A DNA stretch of 64,000 nt from positions 3,141,318 through 3,205,317 of the forward strand of contig NZ_CP150886.1 of NCBI RefSeq assembly GCF_038050375.1, written 5' to 3'. The DNA is from Okeanomitos corallinicola TIOX110 (lineage in GTDB: Bacteria > Cyanobacteriota > Cyanobacteriia > Cyanobacteriales > Nostocaceae). Both the position numbers and the translations under genes were made by a program. Below are positions 11,184 to 19,258 of this stretch, one piece after another (positions within the stretch are counted from its first letter, which is position 1; each line of letters begins with the position of its first letter). The notes under the pieces were generated by a model that ran no database searches, was not told the origin of the DNA, and worked only from the letters and a program-made list of their open reading frames with translations.

Positions 11184-11786
11184 TCAATCTAGTTTTTCAC
11201 CACTGACGATAAAAATGGGATCAGCCGCTACAAAGGTTTGAGAAAAACCACGTGTTTCTAAGCGGTTAACCGCAGACTGCACAACTTCAATATTTCTGGC
11301 TCTTAACTGGGAAAAGCTTTGGGAAATAGCATACAGACTCTCTAGATTAGCAGCTGTGGCAACTACTCGACCGGATAAAGGCAAATAAACCCAGACAGCT
11401 TGTAAAATTTCCTGGATATTTTTTCCCCCTTCCATACACACACAGTCAGGGTTTTGGTTGATGTTATGTAAACACTCTGGGGCGCTGCCTTGGACTACTT
11501 CTACATTTTTGACTTCAAAGCGATCGCAGTTACATTTGATCAAATTAGCTACATCTTCGTCTCTCTCTACAGCAATTACTTTTCCTTGGGGACACAATAA
11601 CCCCACTTCTACGGGAATTGTACCTGTTCCTGCGCCAATATCCCACAATACAGAATCTGATTTGAGTCGCAGTTGGGAAATTAACAATAATCTTAATTCT
11701 CGCTGACTGAGGGGAATGCCTGGTAAGTTCTCAAATAAATCATCGGGGATACCAGGGGTGATGTAAGGCCAAAGTTTAGAGGGCAT
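11184..11786 (-). CDS. cbiT: Precorrin-6Y C5,15-methyltransferase subunit CbiT
   Basis: CbiT is a SAM-dependent methyltransferase that methylates and decarboxylates precorrin in cobalamin synthesis. The SAM-binding loop DIGAGTG lies at residues 49-55 (numbered from the ATG at 11786), followed by the acidic VIAVERDED strand end. The N-terminal GIPDDLFENLPGIPLSQRELR and the C-terminal LETRGFSQTFVAADPIFI are typical of cyanobacterial CbiT. A TTG four codons upstream (11798) is possible, but the ATG with MPSKLWPYITPG is preferred. It is the first gene of a probable cbiT-cdsA unit. No cobalamin riboswitch is visible upstream. Confidence 0.88.
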   Translation of the reverse strand: MPSKLWPYITPGIPDDLFENLPGIPLSQRELRLLLISQLRLKSDSVLWDIGAGTGTIPVEVGLLCPQGKVIAVERDEDVANLIKCNCDRFEVKNVEVVQGSAPECLHNINQNPDCVCMEGGKNIQEILQAVWVYLPLSGRVVATAANLESLYAISQSFSQLRARNIEVVQSAVNRLETRGFSQTFVAADPIFIVSGEKLD

Positions 11787-11938
11787 AAAAAAATTCAAAA
11801 TTTAAAAGTCAAAGTTCAAACCGGGAAAGCTAGATTGGGTAAGCATTTGCTTGATCTCTTGCAGTTAAAATACTGGCTGAAGTGATTTCACAAGTAATAA
11901 ACTAGAGAAAGTTTAATAACATAGCTCTATAGGTAATT

Positions 11939-12133
11939 ATGGTGGATAGGGAAGTATTAGGCGATCGCTACGAAGTTCAACAGCAGTTAGGTAAAAAATC
12001 TGGATGAAGAATTTTATTAGAAGAACATAAATTCATTCTTGGTAATGATAATGAGTTAATATCTGAACCAGAACTTAATTGGCTTGTACATGAATTGAGT
12101 GAGTGGTTAGATATGCCAATTAGGACTGAATAA
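11939..12133 (+). pseudogene. Relic of a Ser/Thr protein kinase gene
   Basis: An ATG at 11939 opens MVDREVLGDRYEVQQQLGKKSG, which resembles the start of cyanobacterial eukaryotic-type kinases (RYEVQQQLGKK-GRRTLLA). It is stopped by a TGA at 12005. That codon stands where the family usually has Arg, consistent with CGA to TGA. The frame then continues through RILLEEHKF and ends with ELNWLVHELSEWLDMPI, which looks like the C-terminal end of similar kinases. Most of the kinase domain is absent, so there is a large internal deletion plus a nonsense codon. The 370-base gap between cbiT and the YdcF gene holds nothing else I recognise. Confidence 0.65.
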
Positions 12134-12157
12134 ATTGTATAGTTAATTTGTGAAATC

Positions 12158-12952
12158 ATGAGTTTTTTATATCTTTCTAAATTATTACCGCTATTTTTTT
12201 ATCCTTTGGGTTTAGCTAGTGTTAGTTTAATAATAGCTTTATTTACACTGTGGAAACGTCCTAAAATTGCGGCGATCGCTATTTCTCTATCTTTAAGTTT
12301 ATTGCTGGTTTGTAGTAATGGTTGGGTGTCTAAAAACCTGGTGCGATCGCTAGAATGGCAAAATATACCCCTTAAAGAAATACCCCAAGCTGAGGCTATT
12401 ATAGTGTTAGGAGGTGCAACTAAATCCGCTATTTGGCCGCGTACAGCCCCTGATTTAAGTGAATCTGGCGATCGCGTGATTTATGCGGCTCAACTCTATC
12501 GTCAAAAAAAAGCACCTATAATCATTTTAAGTGGTGGTCGGATTAATTGGCGTGGGAGTGGTTTTGCCGAATCAGCAGATATGGCAAATATTCTCACTTC
12601 ACTTGGTATACCAGCGGATGCAATTATTCAAGAATCTGAATCTTTAAACACCTATCAAAACGCAGTTAATGTTAAACAAATTCTCGCATCTCGCAATATT
12701 AAAAAAGTTCTATTAGTCACTTCCGCAATGCACACACCCAGAGCAATTAAGATTTTTCAACGTCAAGGTATTGATGTTATTCCTGCACCTACAGATTTTC
12801 TGATCAGTCAAGCAGAAATTCAAGAATTAGCCAGCACTCCTAAAGCTGCTATCCTTAATTTGTTACCTGATGCTAATAATCTCAATCAGTTTACTACTGC
12901 TTTAAAAGAATATATCGGCAGTTTTGTTTATAGTTTACGTGGTTGGCTGTAG
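12158..12952 (+). CDS. YdcF family protein (DUF218, ElyC/SanA-type)
   Basis: The 264-residue protein has two N-terminal membrane segments (about residues 8-28 and 35-52). A soluble DUF218 domain follows, with motifs AEAIIVLGG, IILSGG, NTYQNAVNVK and VTSAMHTPRA. Relatives such as ElyC and SanA act in envelope integrity and peptidoglycan metabolism, but the biochemical activity is not established. The gene contains several HIP1 octamers, so it is long resident in the genome. It may form a short transcript with the 73-residue gene 60 bases downstream. Confidence 0.85.
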   Translation: MSFLYLSKLLPLFFYPLGLASVSLIIALFTLWKRPKIAAIAISLSLSLLLVCSNGWVSKNLVRSLEWQNIPLKEIPQAEAIIVLGGATKSAIWPRTAPDLSESGDRVIYAAQLYRQKKAPIIILSGGRINWRGSGFAESADMANILTSLGIPADAIIQESESLNTYQNAVNVKQILASRNIKKVLLVTSAMHTPRAIKIFQRQGIDVIPAPTDFLISQAEIQELASTPKAAILNLLPDANNLNQFTTALKEYIGSFVYSLRGWL

Positions 12953-13012
12953 GCAGCAGGGGAGGATGAATAATCTAATTACCAATAAACAATTACCAAT
13001 AAACAATAAAAA

Positions 13013-13234
13013 ATGAGTAAAGAACTACCATATATAGTCCCATCAACTCAACCGGAAGTTGAGGAAGTTTTTGCAGTTCATCAAACAAGTATTGAATTTT
13101 ATCAAGAAGTTCAAACCCGTTCAGAATTTCAAATTTATTGTGAATGGTATTATCAAACTGCTGCGGAAAACCAGAGAGAACTACAAAGAATGCGCGGCGA
13201 ACTCAATATTATGGGGTGGTTTCGTCGCCGCTGA
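13013..13234 (+). CDS. Hypothetical protein, 73 aa
   Basis: A small soluble protein rich in Glu and Gln that ends MGWFRRR. It has no membrane segment and I recognise no domain. The upstream bases contain a duplicated ACAATTACCAATAA element (12980-13010), so the leader is repeat-derived. The frame looks coding, with normal codon use and an aromatic core EFQIYCEWYYQTAAE. It may be a cyanobacteria-specific conserved hypothetical. Confidence 0.55.
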   Translation: MSKELPYIVPSTQPEVEEVFAVHQTSIEFYQEVQTRSEFQIYCEWYYQTAAENQRELQRMRGELNIMGWFRRR

Positions 13235-13273
13235 AAGATAAATTGAGGATTAACTAAATTTAATTTAATTCAA

Positions 13274-13546
13274 TCAAATTACTTCTAATTCACCCTCGCG
13301 TAAATGAGCCTTAAATCTTTTGTCAAACTTGACTAAAACCGGGAAATTAGCACTTACTGGTCTACCTTCCCACTGAGTGACAATAGCTGAAATTTCCCCT
13401 TCTGTACCCTTGATATCAAAAGCCTGATTACGATGTTCAGGGTGGTGATAAACTACAACGGACTCTTTCACACGAACGCGATCGCCTATTTTCATACCAT
13501 TATTTATATCTAACTTTTGAACTTCCACAACTATTTCTACAGTCAT
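13274..13546 (-). CDS. ftrV: Ferredoxin-thioredoxin reductase variable chain
   Basis: FtrV is the small beta-barrel subunit of ferredoxin-thioredoxin reductase. It wraps the catalytic FtrC chain and helps dock ferredoxin for light-driven thioredoxin reduction. The family core is clear: GDRVRVKESVVVYHHPEHR, FDIKGTEGEISA, GRPVSANFPVLVKFDKRFKA and the ELEVI end. Two starts are possible. ATG 13546 gives MTVEIVVEVQKLD before the core; ATG 13495 (MKIGDRV) gives a 73-residue protein closer to the classical length. Neither has a strong Shine-Dalgarno. No ftrC is in the window. Confidence 0.9.
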   Translation of the reverse strand: MTVEIVVEVQKLDINNGMKIGDRVRVKESVVVYHHPEHRNQAFDIKGTEGEISAIVTQWEGRPVSANFPVLVKFDKRFKAHLREGELEVI

Positions 13547-13707
13547 CACTCAGTTATGGCAGATACTGGCACTAATTCTATTGATTGAAAGTAGACCACT
13601 ACTGCTAAAAACAGTCAGATGGTCATCTTTAGTACCAAGCTAACTTTGTGACTGTATTTGTCTAGCCTGGTTGATTTTACCATATCTAGACCTTTGGGAA
13701 ATATAGC

Positions 13708-15669
13708 TTATTCCTGGTTTGGGCAGAATTGCCCTAATTCTGGGGGTAGTTGTCTACAAAACTGGTTAAAGGACTGGGGTTGAAGTTGCCACCAAGCAAA
13801 TAAACCAAAGCCTGTACCTCCCAGCAATAAAGCTAAAATTCCCCCTAAAATCACTAACGGCTTGCCTTTATTTGTCTCTTTAAATACTGTAGGTTCAGGA
13901 TCTTCACTTAATTCTAACTCTAATAAAGCTTGGGAACTCTCTGTTAAAGCATCTTCTTCTGGTGGTTGTATTTCTGAAGGTGCTGGTGCTGATAATGTAA
14001 TAGCTGATTCTTCTGGTTCATCTGTTTCTAATAGCAATGGTGCAGGTTGAACAGGTACTAAATAAGCTTGGGAAATACGACACACGGAAATCACGGCAGA
14101 TGTATTATCTTGACCATTTTTTTCATTGGCCTGTTTTACCCAGTCACGGGCGGCTTCTTCCACAGCTAATTCACCTTTTAATAAGGGTATGACATGATCT
14201 CGCCAAGATTTTTCCACCCCATCATGATCACTTAAACCATCGGAACATAATAATAAAATGCCATCTTCTTCTAAAATAAAGCGTTTTACGGAAAATTTGA
14301 GTGATTCTGCCTCTTTTGTTCCTAATGCTTGGGTAAGGGCATGGGCGTTGGGCTGTTTGTCTGCTTGACGATACAAACTGTGGCCAACACAAACTTCTCT
14401 ACTGGCCATGTCGTCATCTATGGTCAATAATTGGCAATAATTAGGTGTGATCCAATAAGCACGACTATCACCTACATTAGCTAGATAAAGTTCATGGGTA
14501 TTTTCTGATTCCCATCCTGTGTTAGTAATTATACGTTGTGGTAATTGCACTGCCATAACTAAGGTTGTGGCCATGCGTTCCCTCCCTTGGCGGTTTTGTT
14601 CGTCGTTACGTGACCAAATCATATTATTCACTACCCGTAAACTAGCTTCTAGTTGTTGCTTGAGTAAGTCTGGAGGAATAATTTCTGTTTGTTCAGCTAT
14701 GTCTTGCAACCAGGCACGAATTTGTAATTTTAAGGACTGTACTGCTAATTGACTGGCAACTTCACCACCTTCATGGCCATCAATACCATCACAAACTATT
14801 GATAAATGTTTGTTTAAAAATTCATCTAGTTGATCAGTATTGTTAGGGTAACAACTGTCTTCGTTATGTTTCAGTACCAAACCAGGATCTGTGCAACCAG
14901 CAACATTTACCATCAGTGGTAATTCTGCTGCTGAACCCAGTAATAATTGATTCAGTTGATGACTAATGGAGGTCAAGTCTGTTTCACCTTGACACATCTT
15001 TTGAATGATGTTGTTTAAACCTGGTGCTATTTCTGCTTTTGCTACCTGTATCCAGGAATGCCAAGATGCACCCAAATCTTGTAATGTGATTTGTTGTGTG
15101 TTTGGATGAAGTTCTAATAATTTGATACACCATCCTTGCACTAAAATATTATATGGAGATAGTAAGCTGGCAGATACTCCCAGTTCTGATAGTGGTTTCC
15201 ATAGTTGGAGGATTTGCCATAGCCAGTATAATTGTCTAACTGCTTTAGCTTTTTCCCATACTTCTGTAATTACGGGGTAAAAATTTCCTTGATTATCTAT
15301 GGGTACATTTTCTAATAACAAAATATCGTTTGTTTCTGTCTCTGAACTACTCACAAATCCGTAGGGTTGGGGAATGTGTAACCGTTCAGGATAAAGTTTC
15401 AGGTAAGGAATTACTGAGGGTGGTAGTTCTGTAGGAATTTCTGGGGGTTGGCCTGGTTGGGTATCTAGCCAAATTTGCTCAGTAATTACCTCATATCTAT
15501 TAGCTACTTTTGCTTCTAGTGGTATGCTGGCTACTGCTGTTCCTACTGCCCATAAATAACGATAAATTAGGGGAGTTTGGCAAGTTTTACACAGGCGATC
15601 GCCTACTTTATTTATAGGTTGTTCACAATCTGGGTTTGGACAATAAATAATCCGCTCGGTGGAAATCAT
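13708..15669 (-). CDS. PP2C-type phosphatase with N-terminal zinc ribbon and C-terminal membrane anchor
   Basis: The 653-residue protein has three parts. Residues 1-35 hold a four-Cys zinc ribbon (CPNPDCEQPIN...CKTCQTPL). Residues 35-245 form a region with LLLENVPIDNQG and LLSPYNILVQGW, recalling a degenerate kinase-like fold (inference). Then comes a PP2C domain with the metal motifs VCDGIDGHEGGEVAS, LANVGDSRAYWI, LLLCSDGLSDHDG and the NGQDNTSAVI end. A Pro/Glu-rich linker leads to one membrane segment (PLVILGGILALLLGGTGFGL) near the C-terminus, with a short Cys-containing tail. It probably reverses Ser/Thr phosphorylation at the membrane; its substrate is unknown. Confidence 0.88.
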   Translation of the reverse strand: MISTERIIYCPNPDCEQPINKVGDRLCKTCQTPLIYRYLWAVGTAVASIPLEAKVANRYEVITEQIWLDTQPGQPPEIPTELPPSVIPYLKLYPERLHIPQPYGFVSSSETETNDILLLENVPIDNQGNFYPVITEVWEKAKAVRQLYWLWQILQLWKPLSELGVSASLLSPYNILVQGWCIKLLELHPNTQQITLQDLGASWHSWIQVAKAEIAPGLNNIIQKMCQGETDLTSISHQLNQLLLGSAAELPLMVNVAGCTDPGLVLKHNEDSCYPNNTDQLDEFLNKHLSIVCDGIDGHEGGEVASQLAVQSLKLQIRAWLQDIAEQTEIIPPDLLKQQLEASLRVVNNMIWSRNDEQNRQGRERMATTLVMAVQLPQRIITNTGWESENTHELYLANVGDSRAYWITPNYCQLLTIDDDMASREVCVGHSLYRQADKQPNAHALTQALGTKEAESLKFSVKRFILEEDGILLLCSDGLSDHDGVEKSWRDHVIPLLKGELAVEEAARDWVKQANEKNGQDNTSAVISVCRISQAYLVPVQPAPLLLETDEPEESAITLSAPAPSEIQPPEEDALTESSQALLELELSEDPEPTVFKETNKGKPLVILGGILALLLGGTGFGLFAWWQLQPQSFNQFCRQLPPELGQFCPNQE

Positions 15670-15878
15670 AAAGGTATAAATTATAAAACGTGAATTTCAA
15701 TTAACTTTATCTGTCAATGACTGTAACTTTGGCATAAACTATGTTTATACATTTCTGTTGATAGGTTGTTACTTAATTTAATCAAAGATTTTTTTCGGTA
15801 AATAGATACTATCTGGATGTAGTTAATCACAAAATAATATTGAAATAAATTTTTGTTTTGATCGTCTAGGATGGCATT

Positions 15879-16313
15879 ATGCCAATTTTTACCTTAATCT
15901 GGCTGGTAGCAGGAATTATTCTCTGTTTAATGGAACTTTTGTTACCAACTGCCTTTGTAGAATTCATGATGGGAGTTAGCGCTTTTGTTGTTGCACTCCT
16001 TTCTTATTTGGGATTAAGCAGTTTATGGCTGCAAGTTGTTCTTTGGCTGTTGCTTTCTACGGTTTTAGTTGTGTTTTCCCGCAGATTTCTACAACCATCC
16101 GCACGGAAGTCAAAAATCACTGATGCCGTAATGGGAGAAACTTTAACAGAAATTCTCCCAGGACAACCGGGAAGGGTACTTTATGAAGGTAATTCTTGGC
16201 GAGCTAGATGTGATGATGAAAAACTCACTTTAGCATCAGGACAAAGGGTTTATGTGGTTTCTAGGGAAGGAACTACTTTAATTGTTATGCCAGAAAATGT
16301 TTTACATTCATAG
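15879..16313 (+). CDS. NfeD family protein
   Basis: The 144-residue protein has two or three N-terminal membrane segments (IWLVAGIILCLMELLLP; LQVVLWLLLSTVLVVF). A C-terminal OB-fold domain follows, containing GQPGRVLYEGNSWRA and SGQRVYVVSREGTTLIV. NfeD proteins pair with SPFH/stomatin-type proteins and are thought to aid membrane microdomain assembly or quality control. The SPFH gene follows 36 bases downstream, which is the classical pairing. Confidence 0.88.
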   Translation: MPIFTLIWLVAGIILCLMELLLPTAFVEFMMGVSAFVVALLSYLGLSSLWLQVVLWLLLSTVLVVFSRRFLQPSARKSKITDAVMGETLTEILPGQPGRVLYEGNSWRARCDDEKLTLASGQRVYVVSREGTTLIVMPENVLHS

Positions 16314-16349
16314 TTTTAAATTTACTTGACACTTAGGAGAGTTATCAAA

Positions 16350-17333
16350 ATGGGTCAATTTTTATTGTTACTTGCTTTAGCTTTTGGGGGCGGTACTGTT
16401 GTCCTCAAATCAGTGAGAGTGATTAATCAGGGTGATGAAGCTTTGGTGGAAAGTTTGGGTAGTTATAAGAAAAAGCTTGGGCCGGGTTTAAGTATGATTA
16501 ATCCTTTTTTCGATAATGTTGTGTATAAACAAACGATCCGGGAAAAGGTTTTAGATATTCCCCCCCAACAATGTATCACTCGTGATAATGTTTCTATCAC
16601 GGTTGATGCGGTGGTTTATTGGCGGATCGTGGATATGGAAAAGTCTTACTATAAAGTAGAAAATCTCCAATCAGCGATGGTAAACTTAGTTTTAACCCAA
16701 ATTCGGGCAGAAATGGGGCAGTTAGAATTAGATCAAACTTTTACCGCTCGTAATCAAATTAATGAACTGCTGTTAAGAGAGTTAGATATTTCTACTGACC
16801 CTTGGGGTGTTAAAGTTACCAGAGTAGAATTAAGGGATATTGTCCCATCTAAGGCAGTACAAGACTCGATGGAATTGCAAATGTCCGCAGAAAGAAAAAA
16901 ACGGGCAGCAATTTTAACTTCTGAGGGTGATAGAGAGTCTGCGGTGAATAGTGCTAGGGGTAAAGCGGATGCTCAAATTTTGGATGCGGAAGCTAGACAA
17001 AAGTCGGTAATATTAAGTGCTGAAGCAGAACAAAAAGCAATTGTATTAAAGGCACAAGCGGAAAGACAACAGCAGGTTTTGAAAGCACAGGCGATCGCTG
17101 AATCAGCAGAAATTATTTCTCAAAAAATGAAAGCAAATCCAGAAGCGCAAAAAGCAATAGAAGTTCTCGTTGCTTTGGGTTATTTGGATATGGGGACAAT
17201 TATCGGTAAAAGCGATAGTAGCAAAGTGATGTTTATGGACCCTCGCAATATTCCCGCTACTGTTGAAGGTATTCGTTCTATTGTCACTGATATTCCCCAC
17301 GCTTCTAATCCTTTATTTGAAAATAAGCGATAA
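16350..17333 (+). CDS. SPFH/band 7 (slipin-type) membrane protein
   Basis: The start at ATG 16350 is chosen because AGGAGA (16335-16340) sits ten bases before it; an upstream in-frame codon at 16326 would swallow that site. The protein has one N-terminal membrane segment, then a band 7 domain ([59 protein letters not shown]). A long Ala/Glu/Gln/Arg coiled coil with repeated AEAxQKAI-like units follows. Such proteins form cage-like oligomers on membranes and work with NfeD and membrane proteases. It is the second gene of an NfeD-SPFH operon. Confidence 0.9.
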   Translation: MGQFLLLLALAFGGGTVVLKSVRVINQGDEALVESLGSYKKKLGPGLSMINPFFDNVVYKQTIREKVLDIPPQQCITRDNVSITVDAVVYWRIVDMEKSYYKVENLQSAMVNLVLTQIRAEMGQLELDQTFTARNQINELLLRELDISTDPWGVKVTRVELRDIVPSKAVQDSMELQMSAERKKRAAILTSEGDRESAVNSARGKADAQILDAEARQKSVILSAEAEQKAIVLKAQAERQQQVLKAQAIAESAEIISQKMKANPEAQKAIEVLVALGYLDMGTIIGKSDSSKVMFMDPRNIPATVEGIRSIVTDIPHASNPLFENKR

Positions 17334-17381
17334 ACAAGTTCAAATTCAAACCCGACAAACTTTTACCTATTCCCTCTTACA

Positions 17382-17395
17382 CTGTCACCTGTCAC
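17382..17395. repeat. Two CTGTCAC heptamers overlapping the fur-family stop codon
   Basis: Two tandem CTGTCAC units overlap the last codons and stop of the minus-strand regulator gene (stop at 17385-17387). Confidence 0.8.
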
Positions 17396-17777
17396 CTACT
17401 TCTTGACATTGATCACACAGTCCGAAAAATTCTAAGGTGTGGTAGAAGACTTTAAATTTGTGCGTGGTTTTTAACTCGTCTTCTAGTTCATGAACGGGAC
17501 ATTGATGAATGGGAATAGAAATACCACATTGTAAACAAGTGAGGTGGTGTTTATCCTGTTGGGTTAAACTATATAAAGCTTCACCATTAGCTAAGGTTCT
17601 CACTTGTACTTGACCTTCTAGTTTTAAAGCTTCCAGGGAACGGTACACTGTAGCTAAACCCATACTTTGATTTCGGTTACGTAATTCTATGTATATATCC
17701 TGAGCAGAAATTCCTTGTTTGATGTTTTTTAACAAGTTTAAAATTCGCTCTTGACTACGAGTACGTATAGCTTTCAT
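17385..17777 (-). CDS. zur: Fur family transcriptional regulator, probably Zur (FurB)
   Basis: The 130-residue protein has a winged-helix N-terminal half (SAQDIYIELRNRNQ, LATVYRSLEALKLEG) and a metal-binding C-terminal half. That half has the motif HHLTCLQCG and a second CxxC (LCDQCQ), plus FYHTLEFFG. The two CxxC pairs form the structural zinc site. Length and the KAIRTRSQERIL start resemble the zinc-responsive FurB/Zur of Anabaena more than FurA or PerR, but this is a judgement by eye. The final residues VGDR and the stop are encoded by a CTGTCAC heptamer repeat, so the tail may vary between strains. Confidence 0.8.
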   Translation of the reverse strand: MKAIRTRSQERILNLLKNIKQGISAQDIYIELRNRNQSMGLATVYRSLEALKLEGQVQVRTLANGEALYSLTQQDKHHLTCLQCGISIPIHQCPVHELEDELKTTHKFKVFYHTLEFFGLCDQCQEVGDR

Positions 17778-17974
17778 AGTAATTTTTGACTTTAGAGTTG
17801 GGCTAAATAATTATCAAAAGCTAGTATCTTATGTAACTATTTCAACTTACCATATCTGATCACAGCTTTTTTGATTTGCTAACTCTATAGATTAATTTTA
17901 ATCAGTCTGTGATCTGATAGCAATTAGGACATCAATTAATGATAAAAAACTCGGATAATAAAAGACTTTTAGCT

Positions 17975-18004
17975 CTGTCACCTGTCACCTGTCCGCTGTC
18001 ACCT
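17975..18004. repeat. CTGTCAC heptamer array upstream of purS
   Basis: Four tandem heptamers, the third degenerate (CTGTCCG). They belong to the same family as 17382 and 18398, and in inverse orientation 36148. Confidence 0.85.
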
Positions 18005-18082
18005 ACTATATTTTCACTCAGTGGTGACAGAAAAGTTATAGGATAGCGATCGCACCATTTAGCAAAATTGATCCATAGTCTC

Positions 18083-18361
18083 ATGCAAAGGAAGTATCTA
18101 GCCAAAATTTTTGTTACCCTTCGTCCTTCAGTTTTAGATCCCGCTGGTGTGGCCGTGCAAACTAGCTTGAGACAAATGGGACATGAAACAGTTGAACAGG
18201 TGAGAATTGGTAAGTATATTGAATTGACTACTATTGCACCGGATGAAGCTAAGGCTCGTCAAGACTTAAATGATATGTGTGAGCAGATGTTAGCAAACAC
18301 AGTGATAGAAAACTATCGCTTTGATTTGATTGAAGTGGAATCTCAAACTGGCGTTTTTTAG
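18083..18361 (+). CDS. purS: Phosphoribosylformylglycinamidine synthase subunit PurS
   Basis: PurS is the small subunit that bridges PurL and PurQ in step four of purine synthesis. The 92-residue protein matches the family: KIFVTLRPSVLDPAG, VEQVRIGKYIEL, and the end MLANTVIENYRFDLIEVE. The ATG at 18083 (MQRKYLAK) is preferred over a TTG five codons upstream. purQ follows 82 bases downstream; the gap is filled by two heptamer arrays, so the pair is still likely to be co-transcribed. Confidence 0.93.
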   Translation: MQRKYLAKIFVTLRPSVLDPAGVAVQTSLRQMGHETVEQVRIGKYIELTTIAPDEAKARQDLNDMCEQMLANTVIENYRFDLIEVESQTGVF

Positions 18362-18427
18362 GTAATTGGTAATTGGTGATTGGTAAAAACTTCTTTACTG
18401 TCACCTGTCACCTGTCACCTGTCACCT
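18361..18427. repeat. Two heptamer arrays between purS and purQ
   Basis: GGTAATT-type units fill 18361-18385. Four perfect CTGTCAC units follow at 18398-18425. Both are short tandem heptamer repeats and lie within a probable operon. Confidence 0.85.
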
Positions 18428-18443
18428 ATTCTCTTATTTATTT

Positions 18444-19118
18444 ATGAAATTCGGTGTTTTAGTTTTTCCAGGTTCTAATTGTGACCGTGATGCGGCTTAT
18501 GTTACTAGAGATTTACTAGGACAACCAACGCGCATGGTCTGGCATCAAGAGACTGATATTAGTGATATAGATGTAATTATAGTCCCTGGTGGCTTTAGTT
18601 ATGGAGATTATTTACGTTGTGGAGCGATCGCTCGTTTCTCTCCTGTAATGCAAGAAGTGATAAATCACTCACAAAAAGGTAAGTTTGTCATCGGTATTTG
18701 TAATGGTTTTCAGGTGTTAACTGAAGCTGGTTTGTTACCTGGTGCATTGACAAGAAATGAGAACTTACATTTTATTTGCGATCGCACTCCTTTAAAAGTT
18801 GAGCGTAATAATTTACCTTGGACTCATGGTTATACGGAGGGAGAAGTTATAACTTTACCCATTGCACATGGTGAAGGGAGATTTTATGCAGATAAGGAAA
18901 CTTTAGCAGCGATTGAAGATAACGGACAAATTGTATTTCGTTATCACGGAGACAACCCCAACGGTTCGTTAAATAATATTGCCGGGATTTGCAATTTGCA
19001 AGGTAATGTGTTAGGAATGATGCCACATCCTGAAAGAGCAGCAGATAGTAGGTTAGGTAATACTGATGGTTTGCGGTTGTTTACGGGTTTGTTGGAGAAG
19101 GTTGCAGCTTTAGTTTAA
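18444..19118 (+). CDS. purQ: Phosphoribosylformylglycinamidine synthase subunit PurQ
   Basis: PurQ is the glutaminase subunit that supplies ammonia to PurL. The class I glutamine amidotransferase triad is complete: C86 in GICNGFQVL, H195 and E197 in MMPHPERAA. Other family motifs are FPGSNCDRDA, VPGGFSYGDYLRCGAIA and LPIAHGEGRFY. At 224 residues it has the normal length. It follows purS and is closed by a hairpin at 19147-19169. purL is not in the window. Confidence 0.96.
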   Translation: MKFGVLVFPGSNCDRDAAYVTRDLLGQPTRMVWHQETDISDIDVIIVPGGFSYGDYLRCGAIARFSPVMQEVINHSQKGKFVIGICNGFQVLTEAGLLPGALTRNENLHFICDRTPLKVERNNLPWTHGYTEGEVITLPIAHGEGRFYADKETLAAIEDNGQIVFRYHGDNPNGSLNNIAGICNLQGNVLGMMPHPERAADSRLGNTDGLRLFTGLLEKVAALV

Positions 19119-19146
19119 TTGTAAAAATCAAATACTTTCACAAATG

Positions 19147-19169
19147 TAAGGTGGTTAATTTCCACCTTA
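19147..19169 (+). terminator. Terminator hairpin after purQ
   Basis: A perfect 8-bp stem TAAGGTGG/CCACCTTA with a 7-base loop, followed by a weak T-rich stretch. It separates purQ from the large accessory genes downstream. Confidence 0.65.
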
Positions 19170-19258
19170 TTTAATGATTTTTACGTATTGACTTGTCAAT
19201 TCGCAAAGCATTATGATGAACAATCTTGTAATATTAAAAACAATAAACAAAGGTGCAA

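Noticed and set aside
17805-17825. Possible Zur box (TGATAATTATTTA on the minus strand) before the fur-family gene
   Set aside because: Only the left half fits the TGATAAT-N-ATTATCA pattern; the right half matches three of seven bases, too weak to call.
18398-18427. CTGTCAC array as CRISPR or operator sites
   Set aside because: Contiguous heptamers without spacers and found at many unrelated loci; typical STRR.
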